A DNA stretch of 5,084 nucleotides from Candidatus Omnitrophota bacterium. Its GTDB lineage: Bacteria; Omnitrophota; Gorgyraeia; Gygaellales; Profunditerraquicolaceae. The stretch's first letter is position 1. Every line of letters starts with the position of its first letter. The notes beneath the pieces were generated by a model. That model was given only the letters and a program-made list of their open reading frames with translations. It was not told the DNA's origin and did no database searches. The stretch is taken from assembly GCA_028713875.1 (NCBI GenBank), contig JAQTNM010000122.1, forward strand, positions 1 through 5,084, read 5' to 3'. The position numbers were made by a program, and so were the translations under genes. Positions 1 through 5,084 of this stretch are shown here, one piece after another.

Positions 1-124
1 GGGTTGTGGCAGGGAGGCGGCGATAAGGGCGCTTCAGGCAGCAGGGATCACGATAACTTCCATAAAGGATGTGACCCCCATTCCGCATAATGGATGCCGT
101 CCGAAAAAGAAAAGGAGAGTATAA
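1..124 (+). CDS. rpsK: 30S ribosomal protein S11, C-terminal end (5' truncated by window)
   Basis: Reading from base 2 gives about 40 residues up to a TAA at 122-124. They contain [15 protein letters not shown], then [16 protein letters not shown] and a basic KKKRRV end. This is the highly conserved C-terminus of S11, a platform protein of the 30S subunit that contacts 16S rRNA near the mRNA exit region; the family typically ends in NGCRPPKKRRV-like sequence. Most of the gene lies upstream of the window. The stop is only 3 bases before the rpsD start, and the rpsD Shine-Dalgarno sits inside the last S11 codons, so the two are surely co-transcribed. Following S11 by S4, RpoA and L17 is the alpha-operon order. 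Nothing unusual is visible. Confidence 0.97.
   Translation, partial: GCGREAAIRALQAAGITITSIKDVTPIPHNGCRPKKKRRV
113..117 (+). promoter_or_regulatory. Ribosome binding site of rpsD
   Basis: AGGAG lies inside the last codons of rpsK and ends 10 bases before the ATG at 128. It fixes the rpsD start and allows ribosomes finishing S11 to continue into S4. Confidence 0.8.
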
Positions 125-127
125 TAG

Positions 128-754
128 ATGGCTCGATACACGGGTCCGGTTTGCAGGTTATGCCGTAGACAGGGAGAAAAATTGTTCTTAAAAGGGCCGC
201 GGTGCAATACCCCGAAATGCGCCGTTGCCAAACGTGCCGCTCCTCCCGGACAGCATGCTCAGAGCAGGCAAAAAATTTCCAACTACGGTTTGCAGTTAAA
301 GGAAAAACAAAAATTAAAAAGGATGTACGGGGTAATGGAAAAACAGTTCCGCAGGTATTTTAAGATCGCCTCAAAATCCAAAGGCGTAACCGGTAAGGTC
401 CTGCTGCAGATGCTTGAACGCAGGATGGATAATGTCATATTCCGCCTGGGGCTGGCTGTGTCGCATGCACAGGCACGCCAGATCGTGCGTCATAATTTTA
501 TCTATGTAAATTCAAGACGCGTCAATATACCGTCTTATCCGGTGGATAAAGGCGATGCAATTGAGTTGAAGGCAAAAGATAAATCCCTGCCGAAATTCAA
601 AGAGAACCTGGAATTGAGCAAAGACAGGAGCGTTCCTGCGTGGCTGGAGTTTGATCCGGCGGCACTCTCGGCCAAGGTATTGCGCCTTCCGGAGAAAGAG
701 GATATACCCAGCACCATACAGGAACAATTGGTCGTAGAGTTATATTCTAAATAA
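128..754 (+). CDS. rpsD: 30S ribosomal protein S4 (zinc-binding, four-cysteine form)
   Basis: This is a 208-residue protein, matching the usual bacterial S4 length of about 200-209. S4 is a primary 16S rRNA binder that starts 30S body assembly; in E. coli it also represses translation of the alpha operon. The N-terminus MARYTGPVCRLCRR carries Cys9, Cys12, Cys26 and Cys31, spaced as in the zinc-finger (C+) S4 proteins such as that of Thermus; E. coli S4 has lost these cysteines. Residues around 50-75 (NYGLQLKEKQKLKRMYGV) are the family signature. The S4 RNA-binding domain spans roughly 97-150, including ERRMDNVIFRLG and the ARQIVRHNFIYVN segment, and the end VVELYSK is typical. The ATG at 128 has a good Shine-Dalgarno and gives the canonical N-terminus. 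Its place between rpsK and rpoA is standard for the alpha operon, whereas Bacillus keeps rpsD elsewhere. The E. coli-type autoregulatory site would lie upstream of rpsM, outside this window. Confidence 0.98.
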   Translation: MARYTGPVCRLCRRQGEKLFLKGPRCNTPKCAVAKRAAPPGQHAQSRQKISNYGLQLKEKQKLKRMYGVMEKQFRRYFKIASKSKGVTGKVLLQMLERRMDNVIFRLGLAVSHAQARQIVRHNFIYVNSRRVNIPSYPVDKGDAIELKAKDKSLPKFKENLELSKDRSVPAWLEFDPAALSAKVLRLPEKEDIPSTIQEQLVVELYSK

Positions 755-789
755 TCAGGCTGTCTTTTCGGAGCCAATTGCAAGATAAA

Positions 790-795
790 AAGGAG
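790..795 (+). promoter_or_regulatory. Ribosome binding site of rpoA
   Basis: AAGGAG lies 6 bases before the ATG at 802, inside the 47-base rpsD-rpoA spacer, which is the longest non-coding stretch in the window. The spacer has no terminator-like GC-rich hairpin followed by a T run, so transcription should read through. Confidence 0.8.
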
Positions 796-801
796 TAAAA
801 G

Positions 802-1794
802 ATGGGCATAAAATGGAGAGATTTTCAACTACCCAAGAGACTGGAGTGCGACGAAGCCACCTATACCGCTACTTATGGAAAATTTTCCGCTGCTCCTTTC
901 GAGAGCGGGTATGGCGTTACCCTGGGTAATTCGCTGCGCAGGGTTCTTTTGTCTTCAATAGAAGGTAGCGCCGTGACTTCCGTCAAGTTTTTGGGTGTGG
1001 CGCACGAATTTTCAACTATTCCCGGAGTGCTTGAAGATACCACCGAGATAATCCTGAACTTAAAAAGCCTGATAATAAATTCGCACTCCAAGATACCCAA
1101 GACCATATATATCAAGAAAAGCACCAAGGGTCTGGTGAAGGCAAAAGATATCGAAGCCGATGAGACCATAGAGATAATTAATCCCGACCTGCATATCGCC
1201 ACGCTTACCAAGGATACCAAGTTCCAGGTGGAGATGGAGGTGGCAAGAGGCAGGGGTTATGTGCCTGCGGAGTCAAATAAAAAAGAAGACCAGGCGGCAG
1301 GGGTCATAGCTATAGATTCGATATTCAGCCCGGTAAAAAAAGTCAATTTTTATGTTGAGAACACCAGGGTCGGCCAGCGTACGGATTATGACAAGCTGAT
1401 ACTGGACATATACACAAACGGAGCCATCAGCCCTAAGGACGCCCTTCTTTATGCCTCCAATATACTGCAGAGGCACCTGGACATATTCGTTAATTTCGGC
1501 CAGCTGCCGGAAGAAATAGAGGAGGAAGAACCGGGTATGACCAAGGAAGAAATCGCGCTGTATGAGAAACTGCGGCTGCCTATTTCAGAACTGGAGCTTT
1601 CCGTAAGAAGTTCCAACTGTCTTAGAGAGTCAAATATCAAGGTCATCGCGGACCTGGTTAAGAAAACCGAAGATGAAATGCTGGGCTTTAAGAATTTCGG
1701 CAAGAAGTCGCTCAACGAGATCAAAGAACTGCTTGCCGGTATGGGGTTGACCCTGGGTATGCAGATAGACTCCAAAAAACTCAAGAAAGTATAA
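802..1794 (+). CDS. rpoA: DNA-directed RNA polymerase subunit alpha
   Basis: This is a 330-residue, full-length alpha subunit (E. coli 329). The N-terminal domain (about 1-235) forms the dimer on which beta and beta' assemble. Its signature GVTLGNSLRRVLLSSIEG at 38-55 includes the Arg46-Arg47 pair at the site of E. coli Arg45, needed for beta binding. STIPGVLEDTTEI (71-83) and the VGQRTDYDKL segment (about 190-199) are also conserved. An acidic linker (235-250, with EEIEEEE) leads to the C-terminal domain (about 253-320), which binds UP-element DNA and activators. Every residue of the E. coli 265 determinant is present with a constant offset of four: Arg269, Asn272, Cys273, Gly300, Lys302, Ser303 and Glu306. 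The protein ends in a short basic tail (SKKLKKV), unlike E. coli. The start has a good Shine-Dalgarno. The stop is 3 bases before rplQ, so L17 is probably translated by coupling to this gene. Confidence 0.99.
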   Translation: MGIKWRDFQLPKRLECDEATYTATYGKFSAAPFESGYGVTLGNSLRRVLLSSIEGSAVTSVKFLGVAHEFSTIPGVLEDTTEIILNLKSLIINSHSKIPKTIYIKKSTKGLVKAKDIEADETIEIINPDLHIATLTKDTKFQVEMEVARGRGYVPAESNKKEDQAAGVIAIDSIFSPVKKVNFYVENTRVGQRTDYDKLILDIYTNGAISPKDALLYASNILQRHLDIFVNFGQLPEEIEEEEPGMTKEEIALYEKLRLPISELELSVRSSNCLRESNIKVIADLVKKTEDEMLGFKNFGKKSLNEIKELLAGMGLTLGMQIDSKKLKKV

Positions 1795-1797
1795 AAG

Positions 1798-2367
1798 ATG
1801 CGGCATAAAAAATCCAAATCCCTGAATAACCGTTTTACAAGCTGGAAAAAGGCAACCCTGATAAGCCTGGCCAAAAGCCTGCTTATACATCAGACAATCG
1901 TGACCACCAGGTCAAAAGCCTCAAGCGCCCAGCCGCTTGTGGAGAAACTCATATCGCTTGCCAAGGATAATTCGCTGGCAGCCCAAAGACGGGCTTATAG
2001 TGTCCTGGGTGAACACCGGTTGGTCAGCCTGCTTTTTAAGGAGATCGGCCCGCGCTTTCAAGGCCGCAGCGGCGGTTATACCAGGATCTTTAATTTGGGC
2101 AGCCGGCGCGGAGATAATGCCCGGCAGGTGATATTCGAACTGACGGAAATAAAGAAAAAAGAAGGGAAGAAACCCAGGAAAGCCAAAACACAGGAGGCAA
2201 AGCCTGCGGAAGAATCCGCTGCACAGCCTCAAGCTCCTCTTGAGGAGAAGAAAACCAAAACGGAAGTTATGCCTAAGGAGGAAAGGCCGCCCATATCCAA
2301 GAAGCCCGCGAAGAAATTCTTAGGCGGCTTAAGGAAAATATTCAAAAAAGAACGCGACTCTCTGTAA
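1798..2367 (+). CDS. rplQ: 50S ribosomal protein L17 with long lysine-rich C-terminal extension
   Basis: This 189-residue protein has an L17 core at about 1-117, close to the family's usual 115-130 residues. The core is recognised by the MRHKKS start, SLLIHQTIVTT at 27-37, VEKLISLAK at 48-56, GPRFQGRSGGYTRI at 84-97 and the GDNARQVIFEL end at 105-115. L17 binds 23S rRNA on the solvent side of the 50S subunit, near the polypeptide exit. After the core come about 72 extra residues (118-189), rich in Lys (19), Glu, Ala and Pro and probably disordered. They end in a segment FLGGLRKIFKK (174-184) that could form a basic amphipathic helix. The usual KAKE-L/A-R motif reads KASSAQ here, a mild divergence. 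No clear Shine-Dalgarno precedes the ATG, which lies 3 bases after the rpoA stop, so translational coupling is likely. The core identification is firm; any role for the tail is unknown. Confidence 0.96.
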   Translation: MRHKKSKSLNNRFTSWKKATLISLAKSLLIHQTIVTTRSKASSAQPLVEKLISLAKDNSLAAQRRAYSVLGEHRLVSLLFKEIGPRFQGRSGGYTRIFNLGSRRGDNARQVIFELTEIKKKEGKKPRKAKTQEAKPAEESAAQPQAPLEEKKTKTEVMPKEERPPISKKPAKKFLGGLRKIFKKERDSL

Positions 2368-2385
2368 TCTTAAAAGAATATTTTA

Positions 2386-3561
2386 ATGCGAATAAACACC
2401 CGTTTGGCTGAGCGCCTGAAAAAAATCAACCCTTCTTCTACGCTCGCCCTTACTTCAAAAGCCAAAAGATTGAAGTCCGAAGGCAAGGATATCATCAGTC
2501 TTGCAGCGGGTGAGCCTGATTTTGATACCCCGGATTTTATCAAAGATGCGGGTATCTTAGCGATAAAATCCGGATTCACCAAATATACTCCCACCACCGG
2601 CACCCCGGATCTAAAAAGGGTCATCTCTGAAAAATTCAAGAAAGACAATCTCCTTGAGTATCGGCCTGAGCAGATAGTCGTCTCCTGCGGGGCAAAACAC
2701 AGTATCTTCAACGCCCTTATGGTATTACTTGACCGGGGAGACGAGGTGCTTATCCCCAATCCTTATTGGGTGAGTTACCCCGAGATGGTAAACCTCTGCG
2801 AGGCCACGCCATGTTTTATCAAAACCCAGAAAATAAACAACTTTAAGCTGACTGCGGAAGATATTGAAACGTATTCAGGCCGCAAGACAAAGCTGCTCAT
2901 ATTGAACAGCCCGGCTAACCCTACGGGCAGCGTTTATAGCCAGGATGAATTGAAGGCAATCGCCCAGATATGCGCGAAAAAAAAGATTTTTGTGCTCAGC
3001 GATGAAATATACGAGAAGATCATCTATGATAATTTAAGGCATGTATCCATAGGTTCTTTAGGCAGCGACATATACGACCTGACCATTACGGTTAACGGCG
3101 TATCAAAAAGTTATTCTATGACCGGCTGGCGCATAGGTTACCTGGGAGCGCCTGCGGACATATCCGAGTCCATATCCAAGCTGCAGGATCATTCAACATC
3201 CTGCCCTTCTTCAATCAGCCAGAAAGCAGCCCTTGCCGCATTATCTAGCCCCGGCGAAGTTACAAAACAGATGTGCCTGGAATTCCAGGCCAGGAGAGAC
3301 CATATAATGGCCAGGTTAAGCAGGATGCCGGCGCTCTCTTTTATCGTGCCGCAAGGCGCATTTTATATATTCTGCGATATTACCAAAACCAAACTTGATT
3401 CCGCTACCTTTGCCAACCGCCTGCTTGAAGAGACAGGCGTGGTTGTCATACCCGGGGGTGCTTTCGGCAGGGATGACTATGTGCGCATGAGTTTTGCTAC
3501 CAGCATAGACCAGATAGATAAATCCATAGATAAATTGGAGGCCTGGCTTAAAAAAATTTGA
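2386..3561 (+). CDS. Class I/II PLP-dependent aminotransferase, aspartate (possibly prephenate) type
   Basis: This 391-residue fold-type I aminotransferase resembles the Thermus/Bacillus type Ib aspartate aminotransferases (aspC/aspB), which move an amino group between aspartate or glutamate and 2-oxo acids in the cytosol. Landmarks in order are AAGEPDFDTP (40-49), KYTPTTGTPDL (66-76), NPYWVSYPEMV (125-135), NSPANPTG with Asn178, SDEIYE with Asp206 and Tyr209, SKSYSMTGWR with PLP-binding Lys241 and phosphate-binding Arg249, PQGAFY (322-327) and VRMSF with Arg367, which should bind the substrate alpha-carboxylate. Lys104 in CGAKHS matches the lysine that type Ib enzymes use for the acidic side chain. 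Some members of this branch transaminate prephenate to arogenate for Phe/Tyr synthesis, and sequence alone does not decide between the two. The ATG at 2386 gives the expected N-terminus, but no good Shine-Dalgarno precedes it. It lies 18 bases after rplQ and overlaps leuC by one base, so it is probably in the same transcript as both. Confidence 0.93.
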   Translation: MRINTRLAERLKKINPSSTLALTSKAKRLKSEGKDIISLAAGEPDFDTPDFIKDAGILAIKSGFTKYTPTTGTPDLKRVISEKFKKDNLLEYRPEQIVVSCGAKHSIFNALMVLLDRGDEVLIPNPYWVSYPEMVNLCEATPCFIKTQKINNFKLTAEDIETYSGRKTKLLILNSPANPTGSVYSQDELKAIAQICAKKKIFVLSDEIYEKIIYDNLRHVSIGSLGSDIYDLTITVNGVSKSYSMTGWRIGYLGAPADISESISKLQDHSTSCPSSISQKAALAALSSPGEVTKQMCLEFQARRDHIMARLSRMPALSFIVPQGAFYIFCDITKTKLDSATFANRLLEETGVVVIPGGAFGRDDYVRMSFATSIDQIDKSIDKLEAWLKKI

Positions 3562-3563
3562 TG
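3559..3563 (+). promoter_or_regulatory. TGATG stop/start overlap coupling the aminotransferase to leuC
   Basis: The aminotransferase stop TGA (3559-3561) shares its A with the ATG of leuC (3561-3563). The nearest purine-rich Shine-Dalgarno-like site, GGAGG at 3537-3541, is about 19 bases from the ATG and therefore too far. This arrangement favours termination-reinitiation, which would tie synthesis of the two enzymes together. Confidence 0.7.
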
Positions 3564-4814
3564 GGAAAGACAATCGCAGAGAAAATATTAAGCACCCACG
3601 CAGGCAAGGATTTAAGAGCCGGAGATTTTGCCGTATGTAAGGTGGATTTTACTTTTGGACAGGACGGCACCTCCGCCATCATCATAGACAGGATAAAAGA
3701 ACTGGGCGCCGAGAAGCTGCGGGCAAAATTCTGCATGGTTATTGACCATAGTGCGCCTTCTCCCAGCGAGGGGGTATCCAGGGTGCATAAGAAAATGCGG
3801 ATTTTTAGCCGGGATTATGAAGCAGCGCTTTACGATATCGGCTGCGGGGTTTGCCACCAGGTCATTCCTGAATCCGGAGACATACTTCCCGGAGAACTTG
3901 TGCTGGGAGCGGATTCGCATACCTGCACATACGGGGCATTAGGCGTTTTTGCTACAGGGGTCGGCTCTACGGACCTGGCGATAACCCTGGCAGCGGGTAA
4001 AAACTGGTTTAAAGTCCCTGAAACCATTAAGATAATAGTTTCCGGGAAAGTCCCGAAAGGCGTATTTGCCAAAGATATTATTCTCCATATTATCGGAGAT
4101 GTAAAAGCAGATGGCGCCACCTACAGTGCGGTAGAGTTTTGCGGTCCGGCAATCGGCAACCTGGATATGGACGGTCGCTTTACTATCTCAAATATGGCGG
4201 TGGAGATGGGAGCCAAGGCCGGTTTTATGCCAGTAGATAAAAAAACCCTGGAGTGGCTTAAGCCCAGGATCGCGAAGAACAGGAAGATAAAAAAAATTGA
4301 AGCTGACAGCGACGCCGTTTATGCCAAAGTCTTAAAATACGACATTTCAAAATTAAAGCCGCAGGTAGCATGCCCTCATGCCGTAGATAATGTGCGCAGC
4401 GCAGATAGTTTAAAAAACGTGAATATAAACGAAGCCTACCTGGGCACCTGCACTAACGGAAGGCTTGCGGACTTAAAAGTCGCCGCAGGGATATTAAAAT
4501 CAAGAAAAGTCCATAAAGGAGTCAGGTTTATTATTGCCCCGGCCTCTAAAACAATATTCCTAGAGGCGCTAAATTCAGGTATAATAGATGTGTTTGTCAA
4601 GGCAGGAGCGGTCGTGGTGCCGGCTGGTTGCGGGCCGTGCGTGGGGACCCATCAGGGCGTACCGGCTGACGGGGAGATTGTTATATCTTCGGCAAACAGG
4701 AATTTTAAGGGCAGGATGGGTAATCCCGACGCTTTTATTTATCTGGGCTCTCCCGCTACCGTCTGCGCTTCGGCAATAGAAGGTAAAATTGCCGACCCGC
4801 GGAAATACCTTTAA
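3561..4814 (+). CDS. leuC: 3-isopropylmalate dehydratase large subunit (LeuC2/HacA-like, aconitase superfamily)
   Basis: This 417-residue protein matches the LeuC2 length of about 415-430. With a LeuD small subunit it would isomerise 2-isopropylmalate to 3-isopropylmalate in leucine synthesis, using a 4Fe-4S cluster. Numbered from the ATG at 3561, the cluster cysteines are Cys297 in GTCTNGR and Cys357/Cys360 in GCGPC. Other active-site motifs are GQDGTS (33-38), DHSAPS (62-67), GADSHTCTYGALG (116-128) and NRNFKGRMG with Arg380 and Arg385, which match aconitase Arg447 and Arg452. The swivel domain with the catalytic Ser-Ser-Arg is absent, so a separate small subunit is required, yet the next gene is pilT. 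An in-frame TTG at 3558 would add one residue; the ATG is preferred because it gives the family's usual MG-TIAEKIL start. Homoaconitase or a related hydro-lyase is the main alternative, since specificity lies largely in the small subunit. Confidence 0.92.
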   Translation: MGKTIAEKILSTHAGKDLRAGDFAVCKVDFTFGQDGTSAIIIDRIKELGAEKLRAKFCMVIDHSAPSPSEGVSRVHKKMRIFSRDYEAALYDIGCGVCHQVIPESGDILPGELVLGADSHTCTYGALGVFATGVGSTDLAITLAAGKNWFKVPETIKIIVSGKVPKGVFAKDIILHIIGDVKADGATYSAVEFCGPAIGNLDMDGRFTISNMAVEMGAKAGFMPVDKKTLEWLKPRIAKNRKIKKIEADSDAVYAKVLKYDISKLKPQVACPHAVDNVRSADSLKNVNINEAYLGTCTNGRLADLKVAAGILKSRKVHKGVRFIIAPASKTIFLEALNSGIIDVFVKAGAVVVPAGCGPCVGTHQGVPADGEIVISSANRNFKGRMGNPDAFIYLGSPATVCASAIEGKIADPRKYL

Positions 4815-4821
4815 TATCTGC

Positions 4822-4827
4822 AGGAGG
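4822..4827 (+). promoter_or_regulatory. Strong ribosome binding site of pilT
   Basis: A perfect AGGAGG sits 6 bases before the ATG at 4834, in the 19-base gap after leuC. It is the best Shine-Dalgarno in the window and suggests that pilT is translated independently of leuC even if it shares the transcript. Confidence 0.85.
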
Positions 4828-4833
4828 CAAAAT

Positions 4834-5084
4834 ATGGAAATACGCGATTTGTTTTTAAAGTGCATCCAAGCAAGGGCTTCGGACCTGCACCTTACCGAAG
4901 GAGAACCTCCGGTTTTACGCATTGACGGCAAACTTTGCCGTACCGACCTGCCTCTTCTGTCGCGGGAAGAACTGAAAAAAATAATCTACAGCCTTATGAA
5001 CAATACCCAGAAAGTCATGTTTGAGCAGAAATTGGAACTGGATTTTTCGCTGGCCCTGCCCGGTATGGACAGGTTCCGGGTTAA
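4834..5084 (+). CDS. pilT: Type IV pilus retraction ATPase PilT, N-terminal part (3' truncated by window)
   Basis: There are 83 complete codons with no stop before the window end, where the last two bases (aa) begin an 84th codon. The protein reads MEIRDLFLK at the start, then ASDLHLTEGEPPVLRIDG (15-32), LPLLSREEL (39-47) and FEQKLELDFSLALPG-M-RFRV (63-83). These are the conserved N-terminal PAS-like domain signatures of PilT, in particular ASDLHL, PP-x-x-R-x-DG and the ELDFS...PG..RFRVN run. PilT is a cytoplasmic hexameric secretion-type ATPase that powers pilus depolymerisation for twitching motility and DNA uptake. The Walker A and B motifs that prove the ATPase lie beyond the window. The paralogue PilU or another PilT-family member cannot be excluded, but PilB is unlikely because it has a different, longer N-terminus. 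The start follows a strong AGGAGG. Confidence 0.9.
   Translation, partial: MEIRDLFLKCIQARASDLHLTEGEPPVLRIDGKLCRTDLPLLSREELKKIIYSLMNNTQKVMFEQKLELDFSLALPGMDRFRV

Noticed and set aside
119..130. TATAAT at 120-125, and the 12-mer GTATAATAGATG repeated at 4579-4590, as possible promoter -10 elements
   Set aside because: Neither copy has a TTGACA-like -35 at 16-18 bases. The first is formed by the rpsK end and rpsD start, and the second lies inside leuC with no gene start after it in that frame. The shared 12-mer looks like coincidence.
34..231. Open frames on the minus strand opposite rpsK/rpsD and opposite the other genes, some over 100 codons
   Set aside because: All lie antisense to strongly identified conserved genes. 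They encode no recognisable family and lack their own ribosome binding sites or spacing, so they are shadow frames.
758..775. GGCT/AGCC hairpin after rpsD as an intrinsic terminator
   Set aside because: The stem has only four pairs and no T run follows it. The next sequence is AATTGCAAGATAAAAAGGAG, which leads into the rpoA start.
1937..2131. 64-codon plus-strand open frame inside rplQ in another reading frame
   Set aside because: It lies wholly within the conserved L17 core, and its predicted product is low-complexity with no known motif. The same reasoning excludes the plus-strand frames at 3742-3942 and 4588-4779 inside leuC.
2149..2367. L17 tail as a frameshift or fusion artefact
   Set aside because: The frame is open from the core to a stop 18 bases before the next gene. 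The tail is typical low-complexity ribosomal-protein extension sequence, and base composition does not change abruptly.
1..5084. CRISPR arrays, insertion sequences, tRNAs, riboswitches, toxin-antitoxin or defence genes
   Set aside because: No spaced direct repeats, terminal inverted repeats, transposase motifs, cloverleaf sequences or unexplained open frames were found. The window is almost fully filled by seven recognisable genes.

Overview
The window is a compact, single-direction stretch of bacterial chromosome, all on the + strand, with almost no non-coding DNA: the largest gap between genes is 47 bases. It begins in the last codons of rpsK (ribosomal protein S11) and runs through rpsD (S4), rpoA (RNA polymerase alpha subunit) and rplQ (L17). 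This is the classic alpha-operon order. It then continues without a visible terminator or promoter into a class I PLP-dependent aminotransferase of the aspartate/prephenate type, a 3-isopropylmalate dehydratase (aconitase-superfamily) large subunit, and the first 83 codons of a type IV pilus retraction ATPase (pilT), which is cut by the window end.

Organism: a bacterium of intermediate GC content, with frequent ATA (Ile) and AGG (Arg) codons. S4 is the zinc-binding (four-cysteine) form. L17 carries a long lysine-rich C-terminal extension. The LeuC belongs to the LeuC2/HacA-like branch rather than the enterobacterial one. Together with the gene order, this suggests an uncultured-type lineage such as Candidatus Omnitrophota or a relative. 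That assignment is inferred from memory of similar proteins and is only moderately likely.

Layout: 1-124 rpsK 3' end; 128-754 rpsD; 755-801 the only notable spacer, which holds the rpoA ribosome binding site; 802-1794 rpoA; 1798-2367 rplQ, 3 bases after rpoA; 2386-3561 aminotransferase; 3561-4814 leuC, overlapping the aminotransferase stop by one base (TGATG); 4834-5084 pilT (partial), behind a strong AGGAGG. The spacing suggests one long transcript. Good Shine-Dalgarno sequences stand before rpsD, rpoA and pilT. rplQ, the aminotransferase and leuC have none that is convincing, and rplQ and leuC probably depend on translational coupling.

How the genes work together: the first four are ribosome and transcription machinery. 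The next two are amino-acid biosynthesis enzymes (transamination, and the leucine-pathway isomerisation, which also needs a LeuD small subunit not seen here). The last belongs to surface motility. No novel defence, mobile or regulatory system is visible. The points most worth a second look are the L17 tail with its terminal amphipathic segment, the apparent fusion of a ribosomal operon to biosynthetic genes, and the LeuC lacking an adjacent LeuD.
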